From Acetobacter sacchari (lineage in GTDB: Bacteria > Pseudomonadota > Alphaproteobacteria > Acetobacterales > Acetobacteraceae), in NCBI RefSeq assembly GCF_017377715.1, contig NZ_JAFVMF010000003.1:1-64000 (forward strand): 64,000 nucleotides of DNA, read 5' to 3'. This document shows, one piece after another, positions 1-7,030 of the stretch (the stretch's first letter is position 1; every line of letters starts with the position of its first letter). Below the pieces are notes generated by a model. It was not told where the DNA came from. It searched no databases and saw nothing but the letters and a program-made list of their open reading frames with translations. The position numbers were made by a program, and so were the translations under genes.

Positions 1-954
1 GCGCCAATCTCATGCGCAGAAATGCTCACCCGTGATTTTCCAAACAGGCTCTTAGAGAAACAATCGAGAAGATTGGGTATTCTCAATGAAGTAAGTTATG
101 GCTTCGTGCGAGATGCGGGCGGGGCTGAGCGAGGAGTATACGGCGCTCACAAAGCGGCATCCAAACTCCGCGGCGAAAATCCATGGGCATTTAAAGCAGA
201 TATTTCAAAGTTTTTTGATACGATCGACCGAAAGGATTTGTCTGACCGTTTTTGTCGGGCCTTTCGTCAAAAGTCGCTAGCTCCTCTATTTTTGGCAGCA
301 ATCAACTGTGAGGTATTGGAGCGAGGAGACCGGACAAGGATTGCAATATCCCAAAATAATATAAAGACGGGAGTCGGCTTGCGTCAGGGAATGCCTCTTT
401 CGCCTATTCTAAGTAATTTTGTACTTGGAGATTTTGACAAGATTATAGGTTCTAAATACCCAATGGTAAGGTACGCTGATGACCTTATTATTTTTACTAA
501 GACGGAAGCCTCGTGTGCCGAGGCCAAAGTTCGGGTTGAAAGCGAGCTGGAAAAATTGGGATTAAAGCTAAGTGCGGAAAAAAGTTATATAAGATGTCCA
601 GATGAACCAGTTGAATTTCTCGGCATGCAGTTGGCGCTTAATGGATATAGAAAATATGAATTAATTATATCTGAGGAACAAGTATTGGAAATTCGAAGTA
701 ATATTAGAAAATATCATGATTTGTCGTTCCTTAGATCTCGCGGAATTGATGCGCCCAAGCTCTTCAAACGGCTAGAGTTAATGCGCAGCGGGTATTTATC
801 TGCTTACGCTTACGCCGCTAATAGAGATAAATTTGAGCGTCGTCTGACGCAATGGATTCAAGGGTGTTCTTATAAAGTATATGCTTCAATCTTCGGTCGC
901 GCAGCAGTTGATAACCTTAGTAATGATCAAAGGAAATTCCTGATGCTTCCGTAA
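1..954 (+). CDS. Reverse transcriptase, 5' end cut by window edge
   Basis: RNA-directed DNA polymerase. The frame is open from base 1 and the first Met is at 22, but starting there would lose the early RT blocks, so the gene probably begins upstream of the window. Counting from that Met, the palm shows the first catalytic Asp in FKADISKFF (about 58-65), the RQGMPLSPILSN block (121-132), the YADD active site (151-154), GLKLSAEKS (180-188) and VEFLGMQL (197-204). A short thumb-like tail follows. I see no maturase zinc or HNH domain after it, so it is not an obvious full group II intron protein. Retron, DRT/unknown-group and intron-derived RTs all remain possible. Base composition is AT-rich compared with its neighbours, which suggests recent transfer. 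It converges on the integrase. Confidence 0.85.
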   Translation, partial: APISCAEMLTRDFPNRLLEKQSRRLGILNEVSYGFVRDAGGAERGVYGAHKAASKLRGENPWAFKADISKFFDTIDRKDLSDRFCRAFRQKSLAPLFLAAINCEVLERGDRTRIAISQNNIKTGVGLRQGMPLSPILSNFVLGDFDKIIGSKYPMVRYADDLIIFTKTEASCAEAKVRVESELEKLGLKLSAEKSYIRCPDEPVEFLGMQLALNGYRKYELIISEEQVLEIRSNIRKYHDLSFLRSRGIDAPKLFKRLELMRSGYLSAYAYAANRDKFERRLTQWIQGCSYKVYASIFGRAAVDNLSNDQRKFLMLP

Positions 955-1045
955 GGTATATTATTTTAATTAACGCAATATATATATTATTTATTAAGTG
1001 ATAAATCAATCAAATAGTTTGCGGCGTATTTTTCTTTTAGGTCTT

Positions 1046-2188
1046 TTAACCTAAAGATTCTGCTATGCAATTTGATATCTTATTTGCCGTTTCTCTGATG
1101 GGATCGGTCTTGAGGTGGGCATACCGTGCGGTGGTCTGCACCTGCGTGTGGCCCAATAACCGCCCGATCATGGTCAGGTCCGCGCCAAGCTGGAGCGCGT
1201 CCGATGCGAAAGAATGGCGCAGGTCGTGGATGCGTAGCGTGTCCAGCCCGGCCCGCGCGCGCAGCCGCCGCCACGGTTTCTGGATGTCGGTCAGATACTG
1301 GCCCTCCACCTTCCCGGTGATCACATAGGGATTGCCGTCGATCCGGGGAATGTCCGCCAGAACGTCCAGCGCCGCCTTGCCGATGGGCACGATTTTAGCT
1401 CCGGTCTTGGAATCCGGCAGGCGCAGCACACCGGCCCGAAAATCCACATACTCCCATTTCAGCGTCTGGATTTCCCCCAAGCGGCACCCGGTTAACAGCA
1501 ACAGGCGAATGCAGGTCGCGGCTTCCGGTTCGCCGTCTGCTTCACGGAGCACCTTGCCTAGCCGGGCCAGTTCATCCGGTGTCAGGTAACGCTCGCGCTT
1601 CACCTCTTTGTAGCGTTTGACCTTCCAGCACGGATTGATCCCATCTGACCGTATGCCCCAGGTGTCGGCCAGAGTGAACATGATCGACAGCACGCCCAAC
1701 ACCCGGTTGGCCTGATAGGGCGTCTCTTTCAGCCCTTGGTGCAATTCGACGACATCGGCGCGGGTCACGTCGATGACCTTGAGTGTTCCCAGCTTCGGCG
1801 TGATGAACAGGTCCACGCAGCGACGATACTCGTACTGTGTCGAGGGCTTGCAGTGCGAGGCGACGTGTTCGTCAAGGAACCGCTTGCCAAACTCCTTCAT
1901 GGTCGCGGCGGCACGGAGTCGGTCGCGCTGCGCGCCGGGATCGCTGCCGAGCCGGACATCGGACAGATGTTTCATCGCCTCGGTGCGGGCCTGGTCCGGG
2001 GTTATGGGACCATGCGGGCCGATATTGACCCGGCGGATGCGCCCGCCCGCGCGGAACTGGGCGAGGTAGATTTTCCGGCCCGAGGGATGGACCCTGAGGC
2101 CGAAGCCCCGAAGCTCGTCGTCCCAGAGGAAATACTCCTTGCCCGTCCTAGCGGCGGCCTCGACGGAACGTTTCGTGATCTTGACCAT
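1046..2188 (-). CDS. Tyrosine recombinase / island integrase
   Basis: Site-specific tyrosine integrase, 380 aa. I chose the ATG at 2188, where a GGAGG sits about 7 bases upstream, over the in-frame ATG at 2224. The N-terminus (KRSVEAAARTGKEYFLWDDELRGFGLRV) is the arm-binding DUF4102-like domain of phage P4-type integrases, followed by a core-binding domain. The catalytic domain shows TGCRLGEIQTLKW (first Arg), HDLRHSFAS (His-x-x-Arg), LGHTQVQTTARYAHL (His and the nucleophilic Tyr). All active-site residues appear present, so it should be functional. It starts about 175 bases from the tRNA-Met fragment at 2366-2410, its likely attachment site. Confidence 0.93.
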   Translation of the reverse strand: MVKITKRSVEAAARTGKEYFLWDDELRGFGLRVHPSGRKIYLAQFRAGGRIRRVNIGPHGPITPDQARTEAMKHLSDVRLGSDPGAQRDRLRAAATMKEFGKRFLDEHVASHCKPSTQYEYRRCVDLFITPKLGTLKVIDVTRADVVELHQGLKETPYQANRVLGVLSIMFTLADTWGIRSDGINPCWKVKRYKEVKRERYLTPDELARLGKVLREADGEPEAATCIRLLLLTGCRLGEIQTLKWEYVDFRAGVLRLPDSKTGAKIVPIGKAALDVLADIPRIDGNPYVITGKVEGQYLTDIQKPWRRLRARAGLDTLRIHDLRHSFASDALQLGADLTMIGRLLGHTQVQTTARYAHLKTDPIRETANKISNCIAESLG

Positions 2189-2365
2189 GCTCCTGCCTCC
2201 CTCGGCTGGAATCACTGGAATCAAATAGGAATCATCTGGGGGAGAAATGGGGCGATTCCAGTCGTAGGGGAGTGTACCATGTTCTGAGTAAAAACGTAAT
2301 AAAAACCGCCATTTATCGTAGAAAAACTGGTCGTGTGCGACAAAAGTGTAAGTATTAGACTGGAA

Positions 2366-2410
2366 CTCATAACCTGAAGGTCACAGGTTCAAATCCTGTC
2401 CCCGCAACCA
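2366..2410 (+). other. tRNA-Met 3' fragment (probable att site)
   Basis: The segment holds a CTCATAA anticodon loop (CAT anticodon at 2368-2370), the 3' half of the anticodon stem, variable loop, a T arm containing GGTTCAAATCC, a 3' acceptor strand and an encoded CCA at 2408-2410. The five bases before the loop do not pair with CCTGA, and no D arm or 5' acceptor strand is visible upstream, so this is not a complete tRNA. That is what integration into the 3' end of a tRNA gene leaves at the integrase-proximal end of an island. The CAT anticodon means Met, or less likely lysidine-modified Ile. Confidence 0.75.
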
Positions 2411-2438
2411 ACGATACTTGCGATACGAACGCATCACG

Positions 2439-2471
2439 AACGCCACTGTCCCGATGGACCGTGGCGTTTTT
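2439..2471 (+). terminator. Rho-independent terminator after tRNA fragment
   Basis: An 8-bp perfect stem (AACGCCAC at 2439-2446 with GTGGCGTT at 2461-2468), a 14-base loop and a run of five T at 2467-2471. It lies just downstream of the tRNA fragment in the same direction and probably was the original terminator of that tRNA gene. Confidence 0.7.
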
Positions 2472-2616
2472 CTCGTGCGCCGCGAACTGCAGGATCGCCA
2501 TAAGATCGCAACCGACGTCAGTCTAAAACCCTAGTCAAAAGGCCAACAGATAACCTTTGCGCTCAGTAGTCCGTTGTAACTACTGAGCCACTCATAACAA
2601 AAAGTAGATGGCCTGT

Positions 2617-4407
2617 TTAAAGCGCCACTACTGCCTCCGTAACAATCCGACCGGTCATACCATCAGTGATCCCGAGATCCGTGACATGTGGGCCCGGATT
2701 GCAGGCGAGGCTCGCGCCAATGACCAGCTTGACCAACGGCGCTGGAACGTTTGTGGCGACATCTAAAGACGCTGCGCGCACAGCTGCGAACCTCTCGGCT
2801 ACAACCAGCGGCGGATCTTCAGAGAGTAGTCCGCAGACTGGCAGGTCGAGCACGCAGGTCGGCTTGCCGTTGATCACGGCGGCCATGCCGCCTCCGCACT
2901 CAATCAGGGCGTTCGCCGCCGCAGCCAGATCGGCAGGATTGCGACCGAACACCGCGAGGTTGTGGCTATCGTGCAGAATCGTCGTCGCGAAGGCGCCACG
3001 CCACTCGCCCCAACCTTCCATCACACCGATGCCCGGCTTGTCGGACATACCGTAACGGTTGAACACCGCCATGATGATGCAGTCCTCCGGCAGGACAACG
3101 GCGCCATCTCTGACGTCGACATCGCGTTCCGCCCAGCGGGTGAAGCGTGGCGTATGGACGGTGTGAATGCGGACTTTTTCGCCGTCGGCCACACCCGGCG
3201 CGAGAATGCGGAACGCAGCTTCCGCCACCGGGGCGAGCTTCATCGTGCCTTTCGGCGCGACCAGCGTGTCCGGTCGGGGTGCGGTCGTCAGCGCGCCGTC
3301 TATGGCTGCTTCCTGTCCCGACACGAAGACCCGCTGGATTGGAAGGGAGGACAGGTCGCCATAGATGACCATGTCAGCCCGGCGACCCGGCGCAATCAGG
3401 CCGAGATCGTTACGCCCCAACCAACGCGCTGCGTTCAGCGTTCCGCAACGCAGGACATCCAGCGGCTTCATGCCTGCCGCGACCAGCAGGCGCACGAGAG
3501 CGATCACGCCGCCTTTGGCGACGAGGTCGTCCGGAAAGATATCGTCCGTACAGAGCGTCACCGTCTGCGGTACATGGCCCAGCGTCTCGAACGCCTTTAC
3601 CGCTTCGATCGCCATGTCGGGGTGGGACCCGCGAAGTTCGAGCGTGAGCCCTGCGCGGAGTTTGGAGAGCACGTCCTGCTCGCCGGTCAGTTCGTGGTCG
3701 GATTCAACGCCCGCAGCGCAGAACGCCTGTAAAGGAGCGCCGGACAGGCCGCGCGCGTGCCCGAAGACGCGTTTGCCGCTGTCGAGACCGGCCTGAACAA
3801 TGCTGCTCATATGAGGCGAACGTTCGATGACGCCGCGCATGTCCATGACTTCGGCGACGCCGATGATCTCCGGCCAGGAAAGCATTTCCGCCATGGCGGA
3901 AGCGTCGAACACGGCGCCGGCGCGTTCCAGGCCCGGAGCGGATGGCACGCAGGACGGCGCCTCCACGAGAATGCGTAGTGGCAGGTCGCGTGCGGCTGCG
4001 ACCGCCCAGCGCACGGCGTCGAGGCCGCCGACATTGCCGACTTCATGCGGGTCCCAGCAGATTGTCGTGGTGCCTTGCGGAACAACGACTTCCGCGTAGC
4101 TGCGCGGCGTGATCATCGAGCTTTCGATATGAAGATGCGTGTCGATCAGGCCGGGCGCCACTACCGCGCCGTCCAGTGCGATGGTGCGCGCGGCGTCCGC
4201 TCGTTCGCCTCTCGGATGCACGCTTGCGATCAGCGGCCCAACCAGACCGACATCTGCTTCCCGCAGTTCGCCAGTCACCATATCGGCAACGACGCCGCCA
4301 GTCAGAAGAATATCGAAAGGATGTTCGCCAGCCGCCGCCTTTACTGCACGGTCGCGCAGCGCAGGATCATCGAGGTCGGCTCCCGGCTTCGCCTTTGTCT
4401 CTGTCAT
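2617..4407 (-). CDS. ade: Adenine deaminase
   Basis: Converts adenine to hypoxanthine and ammonia in the cytoplasm. The 596-aa length fits the bacterial Ade family. Visible motifs are the amidohydrolase signature GLIDTHLHIESSMITP near residue 90, DPHEVGNVGG, the metal/active-site segment GHARGLSGAPLQAFCAAGVESDHE near 220, CTDDIFPDDL, and the Ade-specific C-terminal domain with VMEGWGEWRGAFATTILHDSHN. An AAGGA lies 9 bases before the ATG. It is the last gene of a minus-strand run, 23 bases after the purine permease, so the operon delivers free base and deaminates it. Confidence 0.93.
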   Translation of the reverse strand: MTETKAKPGADLDDPALRDRAVKAAAGEHPFDILLTGGVVADMVTGELREADVGLVGPLIASVHPRGERADAARTIALDGAVVAPGLIDTHLHIESSMITPRSYAEVVVPQGTTTICWDPHEVGNVGGLDAVRWAVAAARDLPLRILVEAPSCVPSAPGLERAGAVFDASAMAEMLSWPEIIGVAEVMDMRGVIERSPHMSSIVQAGLDSGKRVFGHARGLSGAPLQAFCAAGVESDHELTGEQDVLSKLRAGLTLELRGSHPDMAIEAVKAFETLGHVPQTVTLCTDDIFPDDLVAKGGVIALVRLLVAAGMKPLDVLRCGTLNAARWLGRNDLGLIAPGRRADMVIYGDLSSLPIQRVFVSGQEAAIDGALTTAPRPDTLVAPKGTMKLAPVAEAAFRILAPGVADGEKVRIHTVHTPRFTRWAERDVDVRDGAVVLPEDCIIMAVFNRYGMSDKPGIGVMEGWGEWRGAFATTILHDSHNLAVFGRNPADLAAAANALIECGGGMAAVINGKPTCVLDLPVCGLLSEDPPLVVAERFAAVRAASLDVATNVPAPLVKLVIGASLACNPGPHVTDLGITDGMTGRIVTEAVVAL

Positions 4408-4430
4408 TTTTGATGATCCTTTCGGGAATT

Positions 4431-5747
4431 TCAGTGATGCAGCGTCAAGGCGCTAAGCGCGACATAAACCGCCAGCAATACGTCGGTGAGCAGCAGCACG
4501 GGCGCCACCCGGATACGCAGGACGAGGGCCATCAACGTGTAGGCAAAGGAGCCGGCAGCAAGCCCGATTACAAGATTGCCCGTTGTGACGGTCAGAAGCA
4601 TGATCAGAACGGCGCTGACTGTATTTTCCAGCTTCGAACAGTCGAGATGGCGGATGCCCTCCATCATCATCACGCCGACCATGACCAGCGCAGGCGTGGT
4701 GGCCTGAGCGGGAACGGCGGCGATCAGCGGCCAGAAGAACATCGCGAAGGTGAACAGGATCGCCACGAGGATAGCGGTCAAACCGGTTCTGCCGCCTGTT
4801 TCGACTCCGGTCGCGGACTCGACATACGCTGCGATTGTAGGGCTGCCGATGCAGGAACCGACCATTGAGGCCAGCCCGTCCGCAAGATAGGCGGCGCGTG
4901 CGTTCGGCAGCTTTCCGTCAGCATTCATCAACCCCGCCCGGCGGGTGACGCCGATAAGGGTCGCCGTCGCCGAGAAGAAGTCGCCCAGGAAGAAATACCC
5001 GGCGAGCGGCAAAGCCAACGCCAGATGGTTCATGAACGATCCGAAATCGAACGCGAACGTATAGTCGCTGGGCCATGGCGGCATCTGCACCGGAGCGGCT
5101 GGAAGGTGCGTAAGCGCGCCACCATGCGCTCCCGGTACGAACAGACCGATCAACGTCACAGCGACGATCGAAAGCAGCAACGCCGCCGGCACGCGCAGAG
5201 CCAACAGAACGGGAGTCGCCAATAGAGCGGCCCCGGCGAGCATCACGGACGGCTCCCGCAGATCGCCGAAATGCCCGTCGCGGGTCAGCAGTCCGCCGCC
5301 CATAAGGCCAAGCTTCGCGATGAATAGTCCAAGGCCACATTGCAGCCCCGTGCGTATCGCTTCGGGGAAGGCCATCACCACCTGTTCACGCAGGCGACTC
5401 GCCGAGAACAGCGTGAAGACGATGCCCCCGACCAGGACCATCACCAGCGCTGTCCCGTAGGACACGCCACTCCCGGCCACGGCCATGGCGAACACGGTGT
5501 TGGTGCCCATGGCGGGGGCCAGAGCGATCGGCAGACGCCCGATCAGCCCCATGAAAAGTGACCCGACGATCGCCGCGAGCGCCGTGATGACGATCAACGC
5601 GTGCCGATCTGCGCCCGTGACCGACAGGATCTGCGGGTTCACGACCACGACATATCCCATGGCGCCGAATGTCGTCAGCGCGGCCAGCAACTCGCGTGTG
5701 AGACTTGTTTCAGGCGGATTGGCCCGGTCCGGCGACAAAAAACGCAA
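4431..5747 (-). CDS. NCS2/AzgA-type purine permease
   Basis: Inner-membrane purine base permease of the nucleobase-cation symporter 2 family (AzgA-like branch), 438 aa. The N-terminus TSLTRELLAALTTFGAMGY then VVVVNPQIL is the typical first helix, LAPAMGTNTVFA is the conserved second region, and SPTIAAYVESATGVETGGRTGLTA is the family signature near residue 300. There are about 12-13 hydrophobic segments. The start codon at 5747 is TTG; no ATG is available upstream of the first helix. It lies between the nucleoside hydrolase and adenine deaminase, so its substrate is probably adenine or another purine base released in the periplasm. Confidence 0.9.
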   Translation of the reverse strand: MRFLSPDRANPPETSLTRELLAALTTFGAMGYVVVVNPQILSVTGADRHALIVITALAAIVGSLFMGLIGRLPIALAPAMGTNTVFAMAVAGSGVSYGTALVMVLVGGIVFTLFSASRLREQVVMAFPEAIRTGLQCGLGLFIAKLGLMGGGLLTRDGHFGDLREPSVMLAGAALLATPVLLALRVPAALLLSIVAVTLIGLFVPGAHGGALTHLPAAPVQMPPWPSDYTFAFDFGSFMNHLALALPLAGYFFLGDFFSATATLIGVTRRAGLMNADGKLPNARAAYLADGLASMVGSCIGSPTIAAYVESATGVETGGRTGLTAILVAILFTFAMFFWPLIAAVPAQATTPALVMVGVMMMEGIRHLDCSKLENTVSAVLIMLLTVTTGNLVIGLAAGSFAYTLMALVLRIRVAPVLLLTDVLLAVYVALSALTLHH

Positions 5748-5861
5748 AATGCCGCCACCAGAAGGGGGCGCCGCGGGCAGGTCGGGGGTGGACAGGGCCT
5801 GTCTCCTTCGTCAGGGCGATGAACGGCGTCTGTAGCATCAACGTTTCGGTTCAGGAATTGA

Positions 5862-5883
5862 GGCCGCGTTTCAAGAGGCGGCC
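5862..5883 (-). other. Intercistronic hairpin
   Basis: GGCCGC at 5862-5867 pairs with GCGGCC at 5878-5883, lying in the 146-base gap between nucleoside hydrolase and permease. No T run follows on the minus strand, so it may stabilise or process the mRNA instead of ending transcription. Confidence 0.35.
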
Positions 5884-5893
5884 GACCCGTTGT

Positions 5894-7030
5894 TTACTGC
5901 GAACAACGGGCAGGGCCATCAAACCCGGCGGCGAAGATCTGATAAAACTTTGCAGCATCAACCGCCGTAACGATGTGCACCACCGGCGCGCCCTTCAAGG
6001 ACAGCGACAGCGGGCGGGCGTGGGCGCGCCCATAGAACATCCCTTGCGCAATCTCGACGTCCATCGTGGCGTCTACGGACGACGTCACCAGTTCCGGATG
6101 CAGCGCGACCGCCGTGGTCAGTTCATCCCACATCGGGATGCCAGGTTGCGCGTAACGTGCGAAATATGCGGCGAGCGGCGCTTTCTTTCCTTTGGCCTGT
6201 TCACGTAGTTCCGTCTCCAGCAGGACGCCGAGCGTAACATTTCCCATATTGGTGATGCTGTGCCACGGAGCGGTAAGCACGATATGCGCCGCTTCCGGGT
6301 CAAAGATCATGTTGAAATCGGTGTAGAAATCGATCTCGTGTGTTTTTTCGACAGCGATCTGGGGATGATCCGTGTCCAGCAGGCCGCCCATGAAGACCAG
6401 CTGTTTGGCGAGCCTGGCGAATTCACTGTCCAGCTTGATTGCAAGCGCGACGTCGGTGAGGGGGCCGCCCGCCACGATCGTCACCTGATGCGGGTAACGA
6501 TGGACCGCGTCGATCATGGCGTGAGCGGCGCTCTCCCCATGAGGAAGCGTCGGCGTAAACCCTTCAGGCATCGTCGGGATCAGGGACGGTTGATCTGGGT
6601 GTCCTGTCGGGTGACGGGGGCTCGCGGGCTGCCAGGCGCCTTTCCAGATGATGCGGCCGTATTGGGCCTCCCAGGCGTACATCTCGTTTGCAGTACGGAC
6701 CAGGGGCATTTCCGCGCCCATATAGAGCGGGAGTGAAGGGCATCCAACCTGTTTGAGGAACGCGAGGAGATGGGCGGCGCCCTCGTCACGCCACGCGTCG
6801 CCCGTTACGGCTCCGACGCCCAGAAGCTTGGTGTGCGGATCGGACAGCGCAGGATAGAGAGACTCGATATTGGTCTCTCCCGGTCCTGAAAAATCGTTAT
6901 CGATAAAAACGAGATTCTGATCGACCTCAGTCGGCGAGGCTGCTTTGGTCGTCGCGACGGTCGACAGCGCCAGGGCTGCGGCGAGTGAGACGCGGCGAAG
7001 GAAAGCGCCTGTCATCCGATCAGAAATCAT
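5894..7030 (-). CDS. Exported nucleoside hydrolase
   Basis: Inosine-uridine-type nucleoside hydrolase family, predicted to cleave nucleosides into ribose and base. From the ATG at 7030 the protein is 378 aa. This start has GGAGG 11 bases upstream and overlaps the receptor's 3' end by 11 bases; the ATG at 7015 is the alternative. Residues 1-31 form a signal peptide (basic residues, LAAALALSTVATTKA), so the enzyme should act in the periplasm. The usual DTDPGxDD metal motif is replaced by IDNDFSGPGETN (about 43-54). Other family segments are GVGAVTGDAWRDEGA, IVAGGPLTDVALAIKL and PEAAHIVLTAPW. Lying directly after a TonB receptor and before a base permease, it fits import of nucleosides, cleavage, then base uptake. 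Confidence 0.87.
   Translation of the reverse strand: MISDRMTGAFLRRVSLAAALALSTVATTKAASPTEVDQNLVFIDNDFSGPGETNIESLYPALSDPHTKLLGVGAVTGDAWRDEGAAHLLAFLKQVGCPSLPLYMGAEMPLVRTANEMYAWEAQYGRIIWKGAWQPASPRHPTGHPDQPSLIPTMPEGFTPTLPHGESAAHAMIDAVHRYPHQVTIVAGGPLTDVALAIKLDSEFARLAKQLVFMGGLLDTDHPQIAVEKTHEIDFYTDFNMIFDPEAAHIVLTAPWHSITNMGNVTLGVLLETELREQAKGKKAPLAAYFARYAQPGIPMWDELTTAVALHPELVTSSVDATMDVEIAQGMFYGRAHARPLSLSLKGAPVVHIVTAVDAAKFYQIFAAGFDGPARCSQ

Larger units (their letters stand above)
1..2410. mobile_element. Right end of an integrative genomic island
   Basis: This stretch has the layout of an island inserted in a tRNA gene: accessory gene (reverse transcriptase), tyrosine integrase, then a short 3' tRNA-Met fragment at the boundary with ordinary metabolic genes. 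The integrase is transcribed away from the tRNA fragment, as is common when the attachment site lies next to int. The reverse transcriptase is clearly more AT-rich than the integrase and the rest of the window, so the island is itself a mosaic. The other end, which should hold the complete tRNA-Met gene, lies left of base 1. The boundary is inferred from the fragment; no second att copy is visible here. Confidence 0.6.

Noticed and set aside
1036-1055. TTTAGGT/ACCTAAA hairpin as terminator
   Set aside because: It overlaps the integrase stop, has only 7 A/T-rich pairs and no T run in the right place on either strand, so it is too weak to call.
2351-2410. Complete tRNA gene
   Set aside because: No 5' acceptor strand, D arm or complementary anticodon stem is present before the anticodon loop; only the 3' part matches a tRNA.
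2962-3732. 256-aa plus-strand open frame
   Set aside because: Antisense to adenine deaminase; composition is what GC-rich complementary strands produce.
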